DNA from: Kaistella sp.
GTDB taxonomy: Bacteria; Bacteroidota; Bacteroidia; Flavobacteriales; Weeksellaceae
Direction of reading: 5' to 3'
NCBI GenBank assembly: GCA_019459085.1
Contig: JAIBEW010000030.1
Coordinates: 1-32,817, forward strand
DNA: 32,817 nt
Shown one piece after another: positions 14,456 to 21,885 of this stretch. Position 1 is the stretch's first letter. Each line of letters opens with the position of its first letter. Under the pieces are notes generated by a model. It saw only the letters and a list, made by a program, of their open reading frames with translations, had not been told where the DNA came from and did not search any database. The position numbers and the translations under genes are program-made.

Positions 14456-14483
14456 ATCAAATTTATTTAAAAATAAGTGATTA

Positions 14484-15434
14484 TTAATATCTGAATCCTC
14501 TTCTGTTGATGAAGTTTTCGAAATTAAGTCCAACTCCGATCATGAAACTGTTTCCGCCGTAATCCTGAATATCGGAAAGCCCGATGTTGTAAGTCGCGCT
14601 GAACACGTAACGGTCTAGTTTTGCCTTGATTACAGGTGCAATACTCAAAGTCTGGTTGTCGAATCTGTTCTGAATATACCGGTAACTTGCTCCGGCTGAA
14701 AAGGAATTGAAATCGTTATGAACGGTCGCCATCACATTTCCGTCAATCATTATTGAAGAATTGGTATTCAGATTCACCAAAACGGAAGGAGTTACATACA
14801 TATTTTCAGCAAAATGCCAGTCGTAACCAAGATTTAAGAAGATTTTAATTGGAGAAGGCTCTACCGCGTTAACAATTGACTGATCGTTGTTCAGGGCAAT
14901 GTCGTTAACTGAAGCTCCACCAAAAACATTTCTGTATTTTGCAGCAACACCAAAATTGGCATACACCATAAAAATATCGCTCTGTTCGCCTTGAAGAAGC
15001 GGGTCGGAACCGTTTTCTGTATTGATTGCAGAATAATCGAAATTCATACTGTAGGCGGTAACACTTGTACCGAAAGAAAACTGATCCTGTCTTTCTCCTT
15101 CATCGCTTAACGGAATAAAGTAAGAAGCTCCGGCTGTAACACCATTAGCTGAAATAGGACCGTTGGAATCTCTGAAAAAATGTAAACCCGCACCTACACG
15201 GTCGAAAACATTTGCATGAACACCAATAGACTGTACATTGGGAGATTCGCTAAATTTTGAAAACTGCTTCTGATAATTCAGGTTCACATGAAAATCATCA
15301 GTTTCTCCATAATGGGCTGGATTGAATAAAAATTCACCATCCATAAGATATTGCTGGTAGTATGGTAAGGTTTCCTGCGCTTGGTATGCAGTTGATAACA
15401 AAGTCATACATACAATAGCATATAATTTTCTCAT
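14484..15434 (-). CDS. PorP/SprF-family type IX secretion outer-membrane protein
   Basis: 316 aa from the ATG at 15432-15434; an in-frame TTG six codons earlier lies upstream of the signal peptide and is rejected. The signal peptide is MRKLYAIVCMTLLSTAYQAQ. The PorP/SprF signature follows: LPYYQQYLMDGEFLFNPAHYG, then NYQKQFSKFSESPNVQSIGVH, then a series of amphipathic beta strands ending in VGLNFENFINRRGFRY. Members associate with type IX secretion and gliding proteins in the outer membrane, and flavobacteria carry many paralogs, often beside an adhesin. No adhesin is adjacent here, so the partner is unknown. A -7 element sits 23 nt upstream and a terminator follows. Confidence 0.88.
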   Translation of the reverse strand: MRKLYAIVCMTLLSTAYQAQETLPYYQQYLMDGEFLFNPAHYGETDDFHVNLNYQKQFSKFSESPNVQSIGVHANVFDRVGAGLHFFRDSNGPISANGVTAGASYFIPLSDEGERQDQFSFGTSVTAYSMNFDYSAINTENGSDPLLQGEQSDIFMVYANFGVAAKYRNVFGGASVNDIALNNDQSIVNAVEPSPIKIFLNLGYDWHFAENMYVTPSVLVNLNTNSSIMIDGNVMATVHNDFNSFSAGASYRYIQNRFDNQTLSIAPVIKAKLDRYVFSATYNIGLSDIQDYGGNSFMIGVGLNFENFINRRGFRY

Positions 15435-15457
15435 AACAAATCTTGATTTCAATTGAA

Positions 15458-15465
15458 CAAATATA
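15458..15465 (-). promoter_or_regulatory. -7 promoter element, PorP/SprF gene
   Basis: On the minus strand this reads TATATTTG, an exact TAnnTTTG, 23 nt before the ATG at 15434. An A/T-run of eight bases sits immediately upstream of it. Confidence 0.6.
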
Positions 15466-15486
15466 AAAAAAAACTTTAAAGTATTG

Positions 15487-16545
15487 TCAGTTTTGCAAAT
15501 AATTTCTCCATTTTTTTATGGCTTCATCCATATCTTGAGGCATCGGACTCTCGAAATACATTTCTTTTTTGGTGGTCGGATGAATGAAGCCTAAAGTATG
15601 AGCGTGGAGCGCGTGACGGGGCAGAATTTCGAAAACGTTGTGAATAAACTGCTTATATTTGGGCAGGTTGATGCCTCTTAGCGGGATATTTCCTTCATAA
15701 CGCTCATCATTAAATAAAGTATGACCAATATGTTTAAAATGAGCCCTGATCTGATGGGTTCTTCCGGTTTCGAGTCTGCATTCCACCCAGGTCATATATC
15801 TGAATCGTTCCAGCACTTTATAATGCGTTACAGCGTGTTTGCCGATCGTTTCATCCTGAAAGACCGCCATTTGCATGCGGTTCTTCAGATGTCGCGCGAG
15901 ATTGCCGCGGATGGTTCCTTCATCTTCCTCAACATTGCCCCAAACAAAAGCCCAGTAAATGCGTTTTGTTTTTCTGTCGAAAAACTGTTTAGCCAAAAAA
16001 CTTAAGGCATATTCATTTTTTGCCACGACCAAAAGTCCGGAGGTGTCTTTATCGATACGGTGAACAAGACCAACACGGTCGAGATCTGATTTCTGATTAT
16101 TTTTTTCGAAATGAAAAGCCAAGGCATTGACCAAAGTTTTGTCCCAGTTTCCGTGACCGGGATGAACCACCATTCCTGGTTCTTTGTCCACCACCACCAG
16201 ATCGTCATCTTCATAAACAATACGGATTGGAATATCCTGCGGAATAATGTGATTTTCGCGTGGAGGATGTGCAAGGAGCACTGAAATTACATCGCCCGGT
16301 TTTACACGGTAATTCTGCTTTACCGGTGTGCCGTTCACCATTACGTTTCCGGCTCTGCACGTCTGCGAAATTTTATTTCTTGAAGAATTCTGGCGAAAGG
16401 TGATGAGGAATTTGTCGATTCGGAGCGGTTCCTGCTTTTTATCGACTGTAATGTTCAGATGTTCATATAAACCGCTGCTTTCTCCCTCGTTGGTTTCCGC
16501 ATCCAGTATTTCTTCATCCAAAAATTCTTCATTCTCTTCGTGCAT
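15487..16545 (-). CDS. RluA-family 23S rRNA pseudouridine synthase (RluD-like)
   Basis: 352 aa from the ATG at 16543-16545. It isomerises uridine in rRNA. After an acidic N-terminal stretch (EENEEFLDEEILDAETNEGE) comes an S4 RNA-binding domain (LRIDKFLITFRQNSSRNKI ... GNVMVNGTPVKQNYRVKPGD). The catalytic domain has VVDKEPGMVVHPGHGN, HRIDKDTSGLLV with the catalytic Asp at about residue 165, and RLETGRTHQIRAHFKHIGHTL. S4 plus this catalytic order fits RluD, but RluC and others share it, so no symbol is given. The acidic N-terminal extension is longer than usual. An in-frame TTG six codons upstream is less likely. The gene starts 33 nt after the PASTA gene ends and probably shares its transcript. 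Confidence 0.9.
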   Translation of the reverse strand: MHEENEEFLDEEILDAETNEGESSGLYEHLNITVDKKQEPLRIDKFLITFRQNSSRNKISQTCRAGNVMVNGTPVKQNYRVKPGDVISVLLAHPPRENHIIPQDIPIRIVYEDDDLVVVDKEPGMVVHPGHGNWDKTLVNALAFHFEKNNQKSDLDRVGLVHRIDKDTSGLLVVAKNEYALSFLAKQFFDRKTKRIYWAFVWGNVEEDEGTIRGNLARHLKNRMQMAVFQDETIGKHAVTHYKVLERFRYMTWVECRLETGRTHQIRAHFKHIGHTLFNDERYEGNIPLRGINLPKYKQFIHNVFEILPRHALHAHTLGFIHPTTKKEMYFESPMPQDMDEAIKKWRNYLQN

Positions 16546-16578
16546 TTCAATTTCTTTAAACAAATATGGAAGGTGGTA

Positions 16579-17616
16579 TTATTCTACCACTACTTTTTTG
16601 GCTTTGGGTTTTTCTGCGGGAGCAGGAATTTTTGCTGGTGTATTTGCAGAGGTTTTAGGAGTTGTTGTGCCAGTATTTTTAGGCTTTTCCTCTGCTTTTG
16701 GTTTTGTTTCAGCGGGTTTTGTTTCCGTTTTTCTCGGAAGGACTGGTTCTTGTGCCGGAACAGGATCTTCGTATACAGGAATCTCCTCGTATCTTATCGG
16801 TGGAAGGGTAGTGTCGATCTTTATGCGGTAGATTGCGTTGAGCTGGGAAATTTTTCCGCCCATTTGAGCAGGAGTTTTCTTGCTCGCCCAAATATCGATC
16901 TGCATTCCCTGATCGCGCAGATCAAAAGCTGCGGGATCCTGATAATAAACAATATCAGATTCGTCACTTCCGCCGTCTTCATGTTCAACCAAACCGATTT
17001 CAAAAAGATTGTTCGCAATAATTGCTTTTGCTTCCTGCACGGTTAAACCAACGAGATTGGGAACCGCAATATTTCTTCTCGGTCCTGCTCCAATTACTAA
17101 ATCAATGGTGGTAAATCGCGGAAGTAAAGTTCCGGGTTTCAGGGTAGAGCCATTCAGCATCATCCTTAAAACCGCATCTCTCTGAATGCTCGGTTCAAAA
17201 ATGGTATCGCCTACTTTCAGACCAACCTGTTCCAATTGGCGGAAAGCCAAGCCTTTATAACGGTCGATAATATCAGGTACTGAAACCGGAGCCCAGCTTT
17301 TCGGATTTACCCTCAGCATGACCGTTCTGCCGTTTTTTACACGGGAACCCGGAGAAGGATATATTTTTAAAACCTGAAGAGGCCGGTATCTGGGATCGTA
17401 TTTAAAACTGTCGACCTCATAATCCAGTCCTGAATCTTCCAGAACTTTTATAGCATCATGTACTGATCTGTTGATAACGTTGGGAACGGGAATTTCTTTA
17501 CCGTGATTGGTATGGTATTCCAGCCAACGGAAAGTGAGCCAGACTAATCCCACGAAAATAGCTGCAGCAACAATAAAATTCACCAAAACCTTCCAGTGGA
17601 AAAGCGATTTAAGCAT
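16579..17616 (-). CDS. Membrane-anchored PASTA-domain protein
   Basis: 345 aa. There is a short cytoplasmic N-terminus (MLKSLFHWK), one transmembrane helix (about 10-28), then three PASTA domains outside: about 42-105 (EIPVPNVINRSVHDAIKVLE), 112-177 (SVPDIIDRYKGLAFRQLEQVG) and 183-246 (IAVPNLVGLTVQEAKAIIAN). From about residue 275 comes a low-complexity tail rich in Pro, Lys, Thr and Glu that probably spans or touches the wall. PASTA domains bind muropeptides or beta-lactams in other bacteria, usually attached to a Ser/Thr kinase or a penicillin-binding protein. Here no kinase or transpeptidase domain is present. It is divergent from ddl, which fits a cell-wall role. The operon continues into the RluD-like gene. 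Confidence 0.88.
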   Translation of the reverse strand: MLKSLFHWKVLVNFIVAAAIFVGLVWLTFRWLEYHTNHGKEIPVPNVINRSVHDAIKVLEDSGLDYEVDSFKYDPRYRPLQVLKIYPSPGSRVKNGRTVMLRVNPKSWAPVSVPDIIDRYKGLAFRQLEQVGLKVGDTIFEPSIQRDAVLRMMLNGSTLKPGTLLPRFTTIDLVIGAGPRRNIAVPNLVGLTVQEAKAIIANNLFEIGLVEHEDGGSDESDIVYYQDPAAFDLRDQGMQIDIWASKKTPAQMGGKISQLNAIYRIKIDTTLPPIRYEEIPVYEDPVPAQEPVLPRKTETKPAETKPKAEEKPKNTGTTTPKTSANTPAKIPAPAEKPKAKKVVVE

Positions 17617-17642
17617 ATTCTGAAATCTTATAAATGTAAGGG

Positions 17643-17650
17643 CAAATATA
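17643..17650 (-). promoter_or_regulatory. -7 promoter element, PASTA gene
   Basis: On the minus strand this reads TATATTTG, an exact TAnnTTTG, 26 nt before the PASTA ATG. Confidence 0.6.
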
Positions 17651-17743
17651 GGTAATAATTTTAAAAACGTCTTTTCCTAAACTTAATTTCAGGGATTTAT
17701 GCATAATTTATCTTAAAAATAAAAAACATCACTCAAAATCATT

Positions 17744-17751
17744 TAAATTTG
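17744..17751 (+). promoter_or_regulatory. -7 promoter element, ddl-coaD operon
   Basis: TAAATTTG matches the consensus exactly, 22 nt before the ddl ATG. It is divergent from the PASTA promoter, with 93 nt between the two elements, so both could fire independently. Confidence 0.6.
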
Positions 17752-17773
17752 CCTCTATTCATAAAATTAAGCC

Positions 17774-18769
17774 ATGGGCAAGAAAAATATAGCCGTTGTA
17801 ATGGGCGGTTATTCCGAGGAATATAAAGTTTCGCTTAAAAGCGGACAACTCATTTTTGATTCTCTGGACCGCGACCTCTATAATGTGTATAAAGTCATCA
17901 TTCTGAAAGACGAATGGTATTTTGTAGACGACAGAGCCCAGAATCTTCCCATTAACAAAGCAGATTTCACGGTAAGGCTGGAAAGTGATTACCAGGTGAA
18001 GTTCGATGTTTGTTTCAACATCATCCACGGAAGACCTGGCGAGAACGGTGAACTTCAGGCATACTGGGATACGGTGGGCCAGAGATATACCGGCTGCGAT
18101 TTCTATCAGAGTGCTTTAACATTCAATAAAAAAGATACGCTTGCCGTACTTTCAAAATACGGGATTCCTTCTGCAAAAAGCGTTTATTTGAGACAGGGCG
18201 AAGCCTTTGACGAAGATCAGATTATCGAAGATTTGGGACTTCCTTTATTTGTGAAACCCAACCAAAGCGGTTCATCGCTCGGGATTACGAAAGTGAAGGA
18301 GAAATCGGAATTTCAAAAGGCTGTAGCTTTTGCTTTTGCCGAAGACGATGAGATTTTAATCGAAAGTTTTCTCGACGGAATGGAAGTTTCCGTCGGGGTG
18401 CTTGATTATAAAGGCGAAACCATTGTTTTAGGCATCACCGAAATTGTTCCGCACAAGGAGTTTTTCGATTATGAAGCCAAATATGAAGGCGCTTCCGAAG
18501 AAATCACTCCCGCCAGAATTGATGATGAAACGCGCAGAAAAGTGGAGGAGATTGCCATTAAAGCATATGAATCTTTGGGGATGAGCGGTTTTTCCAGAAG
18601 TGAATTTATCATTATGAACGGCATTCCATATATGTTGGAAATGAATACCAATCCAGGATTTTCACCGGCTTCCATTCTTCCGCAGCAGGCAGAAATCTAC
18701 GGAATTTCGATCAAGGATCTTTGTGGAAATGAAGTTGAAAAGGCTTTGGCAAAAAATAAAACGAAATGA
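17774..18769 (+). CDS. ddl: D-alanine--D-alanine ligase
   Basis: 331 aa. This cytoplasmic ATP-grasp enzyme joins two D-Ala for the peptidoglycan pentapeptide. The N-terminal GGYSEEYKVSLKSG (11-24) carries the substrate-orienting Glu. IIHGRPGENG (83-92) matches the usual HGxxGEDG with Asn for Asp. PNQSGSSLGITKV is the Ser loop. The omega loop EFFDYEAKY keeps the Tyr expected of D-Ala-D-Ala rather than D-Ala-D-Lac ligases. The C-terminal LEMNTNPGFSPASILPQQ binds metal and substrate. No vancomycin-type change is visible. It starts at the ATG at 17774 and overlaps coaD by four bases (ATGA). Confidence 0.95.
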   Translation: MGKKNIAVVMGGYSEEYKVSLKSGQLIFDSLDRDLYNVYKVIILKDEWYFVDDRAQNLPINKADFTVRLESDYQVKFDVCFNIIHGRPGENGELQAYWDTVGQRYTGCDFYQSALTFNKKDTLAVLSKYGIPSAKSVYLRQGEAFDEDQIIEDLGLPLFVKPNQSGSSLGITKVKEKSEFQKAVAFAFAEDDEILIESFLDGMEVSVGVLDYKGETIVLGITEIVPHKEFFDYEAKYEGASEEITPARIDDETRRKVEEIAIKAYESLGMSGFSRSEFIIMNGIPYMLEMNTNPGFSPASILPQQAEIYGISIKDLCGNEVEKALAKNKTK

Positions 18770-19242
18770 TGAGAGTTGCTGTATTTCCGGGTTCATTTGA
18801 CCCCATCACCCTTGGGCATTACGATATTGTGGAAAGAGCGACGCCGCTTTTCGACAAAATCATTATCGCCATCGGGCAGAATTCCCAGAAAAAATATATG
18901 TTTTCGCTGGAAGAACGGATGGAATTCATCAAAAAAACCTTTGCACATTTTCCGAATGTGGAAGTGGACCATTTTGAAGGCCTCACGATTGATTACTGCC
19001 ATAGTAAAAACGTTAATTTTATCTTGCGGGGATTAAGAAATCCGTCAGATTTTGAATTTGAGAAGGCCATCGCACAAACCAACAGGGAACTGACCAAGGA
19101 CAATAAAATTGAAACCATTTTCCTGCTGACTTCCGCGAGCTATTCCTTTATCAGCAGCAGCATTGTGCGGGAAATCCTGACTTTTGGCGGCCATTATGAG
19201 CTGATGGTTCCGGAAGCCGTGCGTGTTTTCAAAAACAAATAA
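18766..19242 (+). CDS. coaD: Phosphopantetheine adenylyltransferase
   Basis: 158 aa. It transfers AMP to 4'-phosphopantetheine, the penultimate step of coenzyme A synthesis. The nucleotidyltransferase motifs are complete: FPGSFDPITLGHYDIV with T15-L-G-H18, FILRGLRNPSDFEFE, and the C-terminal SSSIVREI (130-137). Length is exactly typical. Two adjacent ATGs are possible (18766, overlapping the ddl stop as ATGA, or 18769). The tight overlap implies translational coupling to ddl. Confidence 0.95.
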   Translation: MMRVAVFPGSFDPITLGHYDIVERATPLFDKIIIAIGQNSQKKYMFSLEERMEFIKKTFAHFPNVEVDHFEGLTIDYCHSKNVNFILRGLRNPSDFEFEKAIAQTNRELTKDNKIETIFLLTSASYSFISSSIVREILTFGGHYELMVPEAVRVFKNK

Positions 19243-19246
19243 AATC

Positions 19247-19885
19247 TTGGAGGTTCACGAAAATTTTAATTTCGTCATCGAAATTTTGGGAACAATTTCA
19301 TTTGCAATGTCGGGCAGTTTCGCGGCGATGCAGAAACGGCTTGATCCTTTCGGGGTATTGATTATCGCTTTTGTAACTGCAGTAGGTGGTGGAACGGTGA
19401 GAGATCTGCTTTTGGATGTCCCTGTTTTCTGGATGCACGATATCATTATGTGTTCGGTGATTTTCGTGACGTGTATGCTCTCAATGCTCTTTAAATCCAT
19501 TGAAAAAAAGTTTCAGGTCACTCTTTTTATTTTTGACAGTTTCGGGTTGGGACTTTTTACGATTGTAGGAATCCAGAAAGGTCTGAATGCGGATCTGCAT
19601 CCTTTAATTTGCCTCACTTTAGGAACCATCACCGGATGCTTCGGCGGAATCATCCGCGATATTCTGCTGAACAGGATTCCATTGATTTTCAGGAAAGAGA
19701 TTTATGCCACTGCGTGTATTGTTGGCGGAATAGTTTTCCTTTTTTTGGCGGAATTCACATCGCTGTCTTACACTTTTATACAGATATTCACCATACTTTT
19801 AATAGTAACAATCCGGACTCTGGCCGTTAAATACCATTGGCAGATGCCGAAGTTTTACGGAGTAGAACAGAATTCGGAGATGTAA
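19247..19885 (+). CDS. TRIC-family cation channel (UPF0126, YicG-like)
   Basis: 212 aa from a TTG at 19247. It is an integral membrane protein with about seven helices in two repeats, marked by the paired glycine motifs AVGGGTVRDLLL and GCFGGIIRDILL, which are the family signature. Prokaryotic TRIC proteins form trimeric cation-permeable channels. The physiological role in bacteria is uncertain. Start choice: no ATG precedes the first helix (ENFNFVIEILGTISFAMSG). TTG at 19247 begins 4 nt after the coaD stop, and GTG at 19223 would overlap coaD by 20 nt. I prefer TTG. The C-terminus KFYGVEQNSEM is soluble. It is the last gene of the ddl operon. Confidence 0.87.
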   Translation: MEVHENFNFVIEILGTISFAMSGSFAAMQKRLDPFGVLIIAFVTAVGGGTVRDLLLDVPVFWMHDIIMCSVIFVTCMLSMLFKSIEKKFQVTLFIFDSFGLGLFTIVGIQKGLNADLHPLICLTLGTITGCFGGIIRDILLNRIPLIFRKEIYATACIVGGIVFLFLAEFTSLSYTFIQIFTILLIVTIRTLAVKYHWQMPKFYGVEQNSEM

Positions 19886-19892
19886 TCTCTTC

Positions 19893-19926
19893 GAGAGCCA
19901 AGAGCAAAGAACAAAGAGTAAAGAAA
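19893..19926. repeat. AAGAGCCAAGAG-like word repeat
   Basis: GAGAGCCAAGAGCAAAGAAC followed by AAAGAGTAAAGAAA is a degenerate array of the same word seen at 43-75 and 355-372. It lies just after the TRIC stop codon. Confidence 0.45.
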
Positions 19927-20010
19927 TAGGAGTTAATTTTGAAGATAATGATGGTGAGAAATGGCCTTTGATTCTTTTCGGCGCTCGCTTCGCTCGCGCC
20001 AACACCACAA

Positions 20011-20038
20011 AAAAAAATCCTGAAATTTTCAGGATTTT
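20011..20038. terminator. Bidirectional terminator between the TRIC and TPR genes
   Basis: A 9-bp stem AATCCTGAA/TTCAGGATT with a 3-nt loop is flanked by an A-run on the left and T-rich sequence on the right, so it can end transcripts from both convergent genes (stop codons at 19883-19885 and 20064-20066). Confidence 0.77.
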
Positions 20039-20063
20039 ATTATTTTAGTAATGAGTGGATGTT

Positions 20064-20630
20064 CTAAGAGAATTTTCCTCTCTGTCTCATATTCGGGTTG
20101 TGCATGTGTTTCTGCATCGAGGGCATTTTCAGCTGGTCTTTCATCATCTTAATCTGATCCGTCATCATTCCTGCGGAATCGAGTCTTTTTGCTTCTTCAA
20201 GGAGTTTTATTGCTTCCTGTTTTCTGCCTTTCTGCATCGCACCCGCAGCAATGTTCAGGGTCGCCATGGCGCGGTCATGTTTCATGTTCAAACCGTATTC
20301 AAGGGCTTTTTTCATGAAAGGTTCCACTTTTTGCGGATTTTCCTGGGCTAAAGTCAGACCCTGAAGATAATAATAGTAGCCGTACTGCGATTGATGCAGC
20401 TGCGACTGATAATTGGTGATTTTGGTAAGCCACGAAGATGCTTTTACCATATTCTGTTTTCTTAAAAACCAAAAAGCGATCAGAATGTATTCGTTTTTAA
20501 AAAACAGGAAAACAGGAATGGCGGAAAGGATCACCACGACGATTCCCCAACCGATATTTCTGTTCATCATCAGATAAACTCCGGCTGCGATCATCAGCGC
20601 GGCAATAACGAATTTTATGTATTTGTTCAT
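20064..20630 (-). CDS. Two-helix membrane protein with TPR-like C-terminal domain
   Basis: 188 aa. I do not recognise a named family. The N-terminal MNKYIKFVIAALMIAAGVYL and IGWGIVVVILSAIPVFLFF form two transmembrane helices in a short hairpin, so both ends are on the same side. The rest is soluble and helical with TPR-like repeats: SQYGYYYYLQGLTLAQENPQ, MKKALEYGLNMKHDRAMATL and AAGAMQKGRKQEAIKLLEEA. The tail is basic and methionine-rich (QIKMMKDQLKMPSMQKHMHN). TPR units usually bind other proteins. There is a good promoter element 18 nt upstream and a terminator after it. It is followed by no gene on its strand, so it is transcribed alone. Confidence 0.75.
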   Translation of the reverse strand: MNKYIKFVIAALMIAAGVYLMMNRNIGWGIVVVILSAIPVFLFFKNEYILIAFWFLRKQNMVKASSWLTKITNYQSQLHQSQYGYYYYLQGLTLAQENPQKVEPFMKKALEYGLNMKHDRAMATLNIAAGAMQKGRKQEAIKLLEEAKRLDSAGMMTDQIKMMKDQLKMPSMQKHMHNPNMRQRGKFS

Positions 20631-20648
20631 AGTTAAATTTTATGAGTG

Positions 20649-20656
20649 CAAAGATA
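20649..20656 (-). promoter_or_regulatory. -7 promoter element, TPR membrane protein gene
   Basis: On the minus strand this reads TATCTTTG, an exact TAnnTTTG, 18 nt before the ATG. Confidence 0.6.
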
Positions 20657-20704
20657 ATAATTTGGGTTGGATGACGGAAACTGAAAGATGAAGTTTAAAA
20701 GTCC

Positions 20705-21199
20705 TTAGAGTTTTTCTTTTCTTTCATACGTCTGGAAACAGAAGCTATATCCGTTTTTCTCGTCTTTTTCGTGACAGGATTCTTCGGTTTTCTGCCAGAT
20801 TTTTCCATCGATTTTTGGAAAAAAAACGTCTGCGGTAAGGGTAGCGTCAACCTGCGTAACCACAAGTCGGTCTACCAAATCTATGGTCTGTTCATAGATT
20901 TTTCCGCCACCGATGATGAAAACTTCTTCGTCGATTTTTTTGGCAAATTTCAGGGCTTCTTTTACGCTTCCTACAATCAGGATTCCTTCTTCAAACCAGT
21001 CTTTCTTGCGGCTAACGACTATATTGGTGCGGTTGGGCAGTGCTTTTCCGATGCTTTCATAGGTTTTTCGCCCCATAATAATCGGGTGACTCGTGGTGAT
21101 TTCCTTAAAATGTTTCAGGTCTTTCGGAAGGTGCCAAAGCAGCTGATTATCAGCGCCAATTTCATTGTTCTGTCCCATTGCCACTACAATCGTCGTCAT
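20705..21199 (-). CDS. folA: Dihydrofolate reductase
   Basis: 164 aa. It reduces dihydrofolate to tetrahydrofolate with NADPH, feeding thymidylate, purine and methionine synthesis. The sequence shows the N-terminal strand TTIVVAMGQNNEIGADNQLLWHLP, the active-site acidic residue in LPKDLKHFK, IIMGRKTYESIG (NADPH binding), NRTNIVVSRK, and VFIIGGGKIYEQ. Length is typical for chromosomal FolA. No thyA is nearby, although the two are often neighbours. It is divergent from lemA, and their -7 elements are only 12 nt apart. There is no clear terminator in the 74-nt gap to the downstream TPR gene. Confidence 0.95.
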   Translation of the reverse strand: MTTIVVAMGQNNEIGADNQLLWHLPKDLKHFKEITTSHPIIMGRKTYESIGKALPNRTNIVVSRKKDWFEEGILIVGSVKEALKFAKKIDEEVFIIGGGKIYEQTIDLVDRLVVTQVDATLTADVFFPKIDGKIWQKTEESCHEKDEKNGYSFCFQTYERKEKL

Positions 21200-21215
21200 T
21201 TTTCTTAAGTTTTCA

Positions 21216-21223
21216 CAAATTTA
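21216..21223 (-). promoter_or_regulatory. -7 promoter element of folA
   Basis: On the minus strand this reads TAAATTTG, an exact TAnnTTTG, 16 nt before the folA ATG. Confidence 0.6.
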
Positions 21224-21235
21224 GTACATAATTCG

Positions 21236-21243
21236 TATATTTG
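21236..21243 (+). promoter_or_regulatory. -7 promoter element, lemA operon
   Basis: TATATTTG matches the consensus exactly, 33 nt before the lemA ATG, the longest leader among the promoters found here. Confidence 0.6.
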
Positions 21244-21276
21244 GTATCGAATTTCAATATTAAAAAAAGATAAACT

Positions 21277-21885
21277 ATGAAAAACAGAGGTTGTATGAGC
21301 GCCGGAACCATCGGTATTGCGCTCCTTGTGATTGTCGCGGTATTATTCTTCTGGGGCAAGAACGGATATAACAGTTTCACGACAAAAGAACAGAATGTGA
21401 ATACCAAATGGTCGAATGTGGAAACCGTTTACCAAAAACGCGCGAATCTGATTCCTAATCTGGAAAATACCGTGAAATCTTATTCCCAGTTTGAGCAGGA
21501 AACGTTAACCAAAGTTATTGAAGCACGTTCAAAAGCCACGTCCATCAATGTAGATCCTACAAATATGACCGAAGCAGATATGGCGAAATTCCAGGCAGCA
21601 CAAGGTCAGTTAACCGGTGCATTAAGTCGACTGATGGCTGTTGTGGAAAGCTATCCTAATCTGAAAGCAGATCAGCAGTACATCAACTTCCAAAGAGAAT
21701 ACACCGCGATTGAAAACAGCATCCGCAGCGAAACAGTTTATTATAACGAAGCCGCACAGGATTACAATACTTCGATCAAAACTTTCCCGAACAATATTCT
21801 GGCGAATTTTACGAACTTCAAAGAAAAACCTTATTTCAAAGCAGCAGCCGGGGCCGAAAAAGCACCTGAAGTATTTACGAATTAA
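21277..21885 (+). CDS. LemA family protein
   Basis: 202 aa. A transmembrane helix near the N-terminus (IGIALLVIVAVLFFW) is followed by the conserved LemA helical core: YNSFTTKEQNVNTKWSNVET, YQKRANLIPNLENTVKSY, GQLTGALSRLMAVVESYPNL and QQYINFQREYTAIENSI, ending NYN-like in YYNEAAQDYNTSIKTFPNNI. The family is widespread and membrane-anchored, with no agreed biochemical role. It is often encoded next to TPM-domain proteins, as here. The stop codon overlaps the ATG of the next gene by one base (TAATG). Confidence 0.93.
   Translation: MKNRGCMSAGTIGIALLVIVAVLFFWGKNGYNSFTTKEQNVNTKWSNVETVYQKRANLIPNLENTVKSYSQFEQETLTKVIEARSKATSINVDPTNMTEADMAKFQAAQGQLTGALSRLMAVVESYPNLKADQQYINFQREYTAIENSIRSETVYYNEAAQDYNTSIKTFPNNILANFTNFKEKPYFKAAAGAEKAPEVFTN

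Noticed and set aside
17774-18769. Vancomycin-type D-Ala-D-Lac ligase
   Set aside because: The omega loop keeps Tyr in DYEAKY, which is typical of ordinary D-Ala-D-Ala ligases, and no vanH or vanX is adjacent.
19978-20001. GGCGCTCGCTTCGCTCGCGCC as a terminator or operator
   Set aside because: Only the outer five bases pair, the interior is a direct CTCGC/GCTCG repeat, and no T-run follows. The true hairpin is at 20011-20038.
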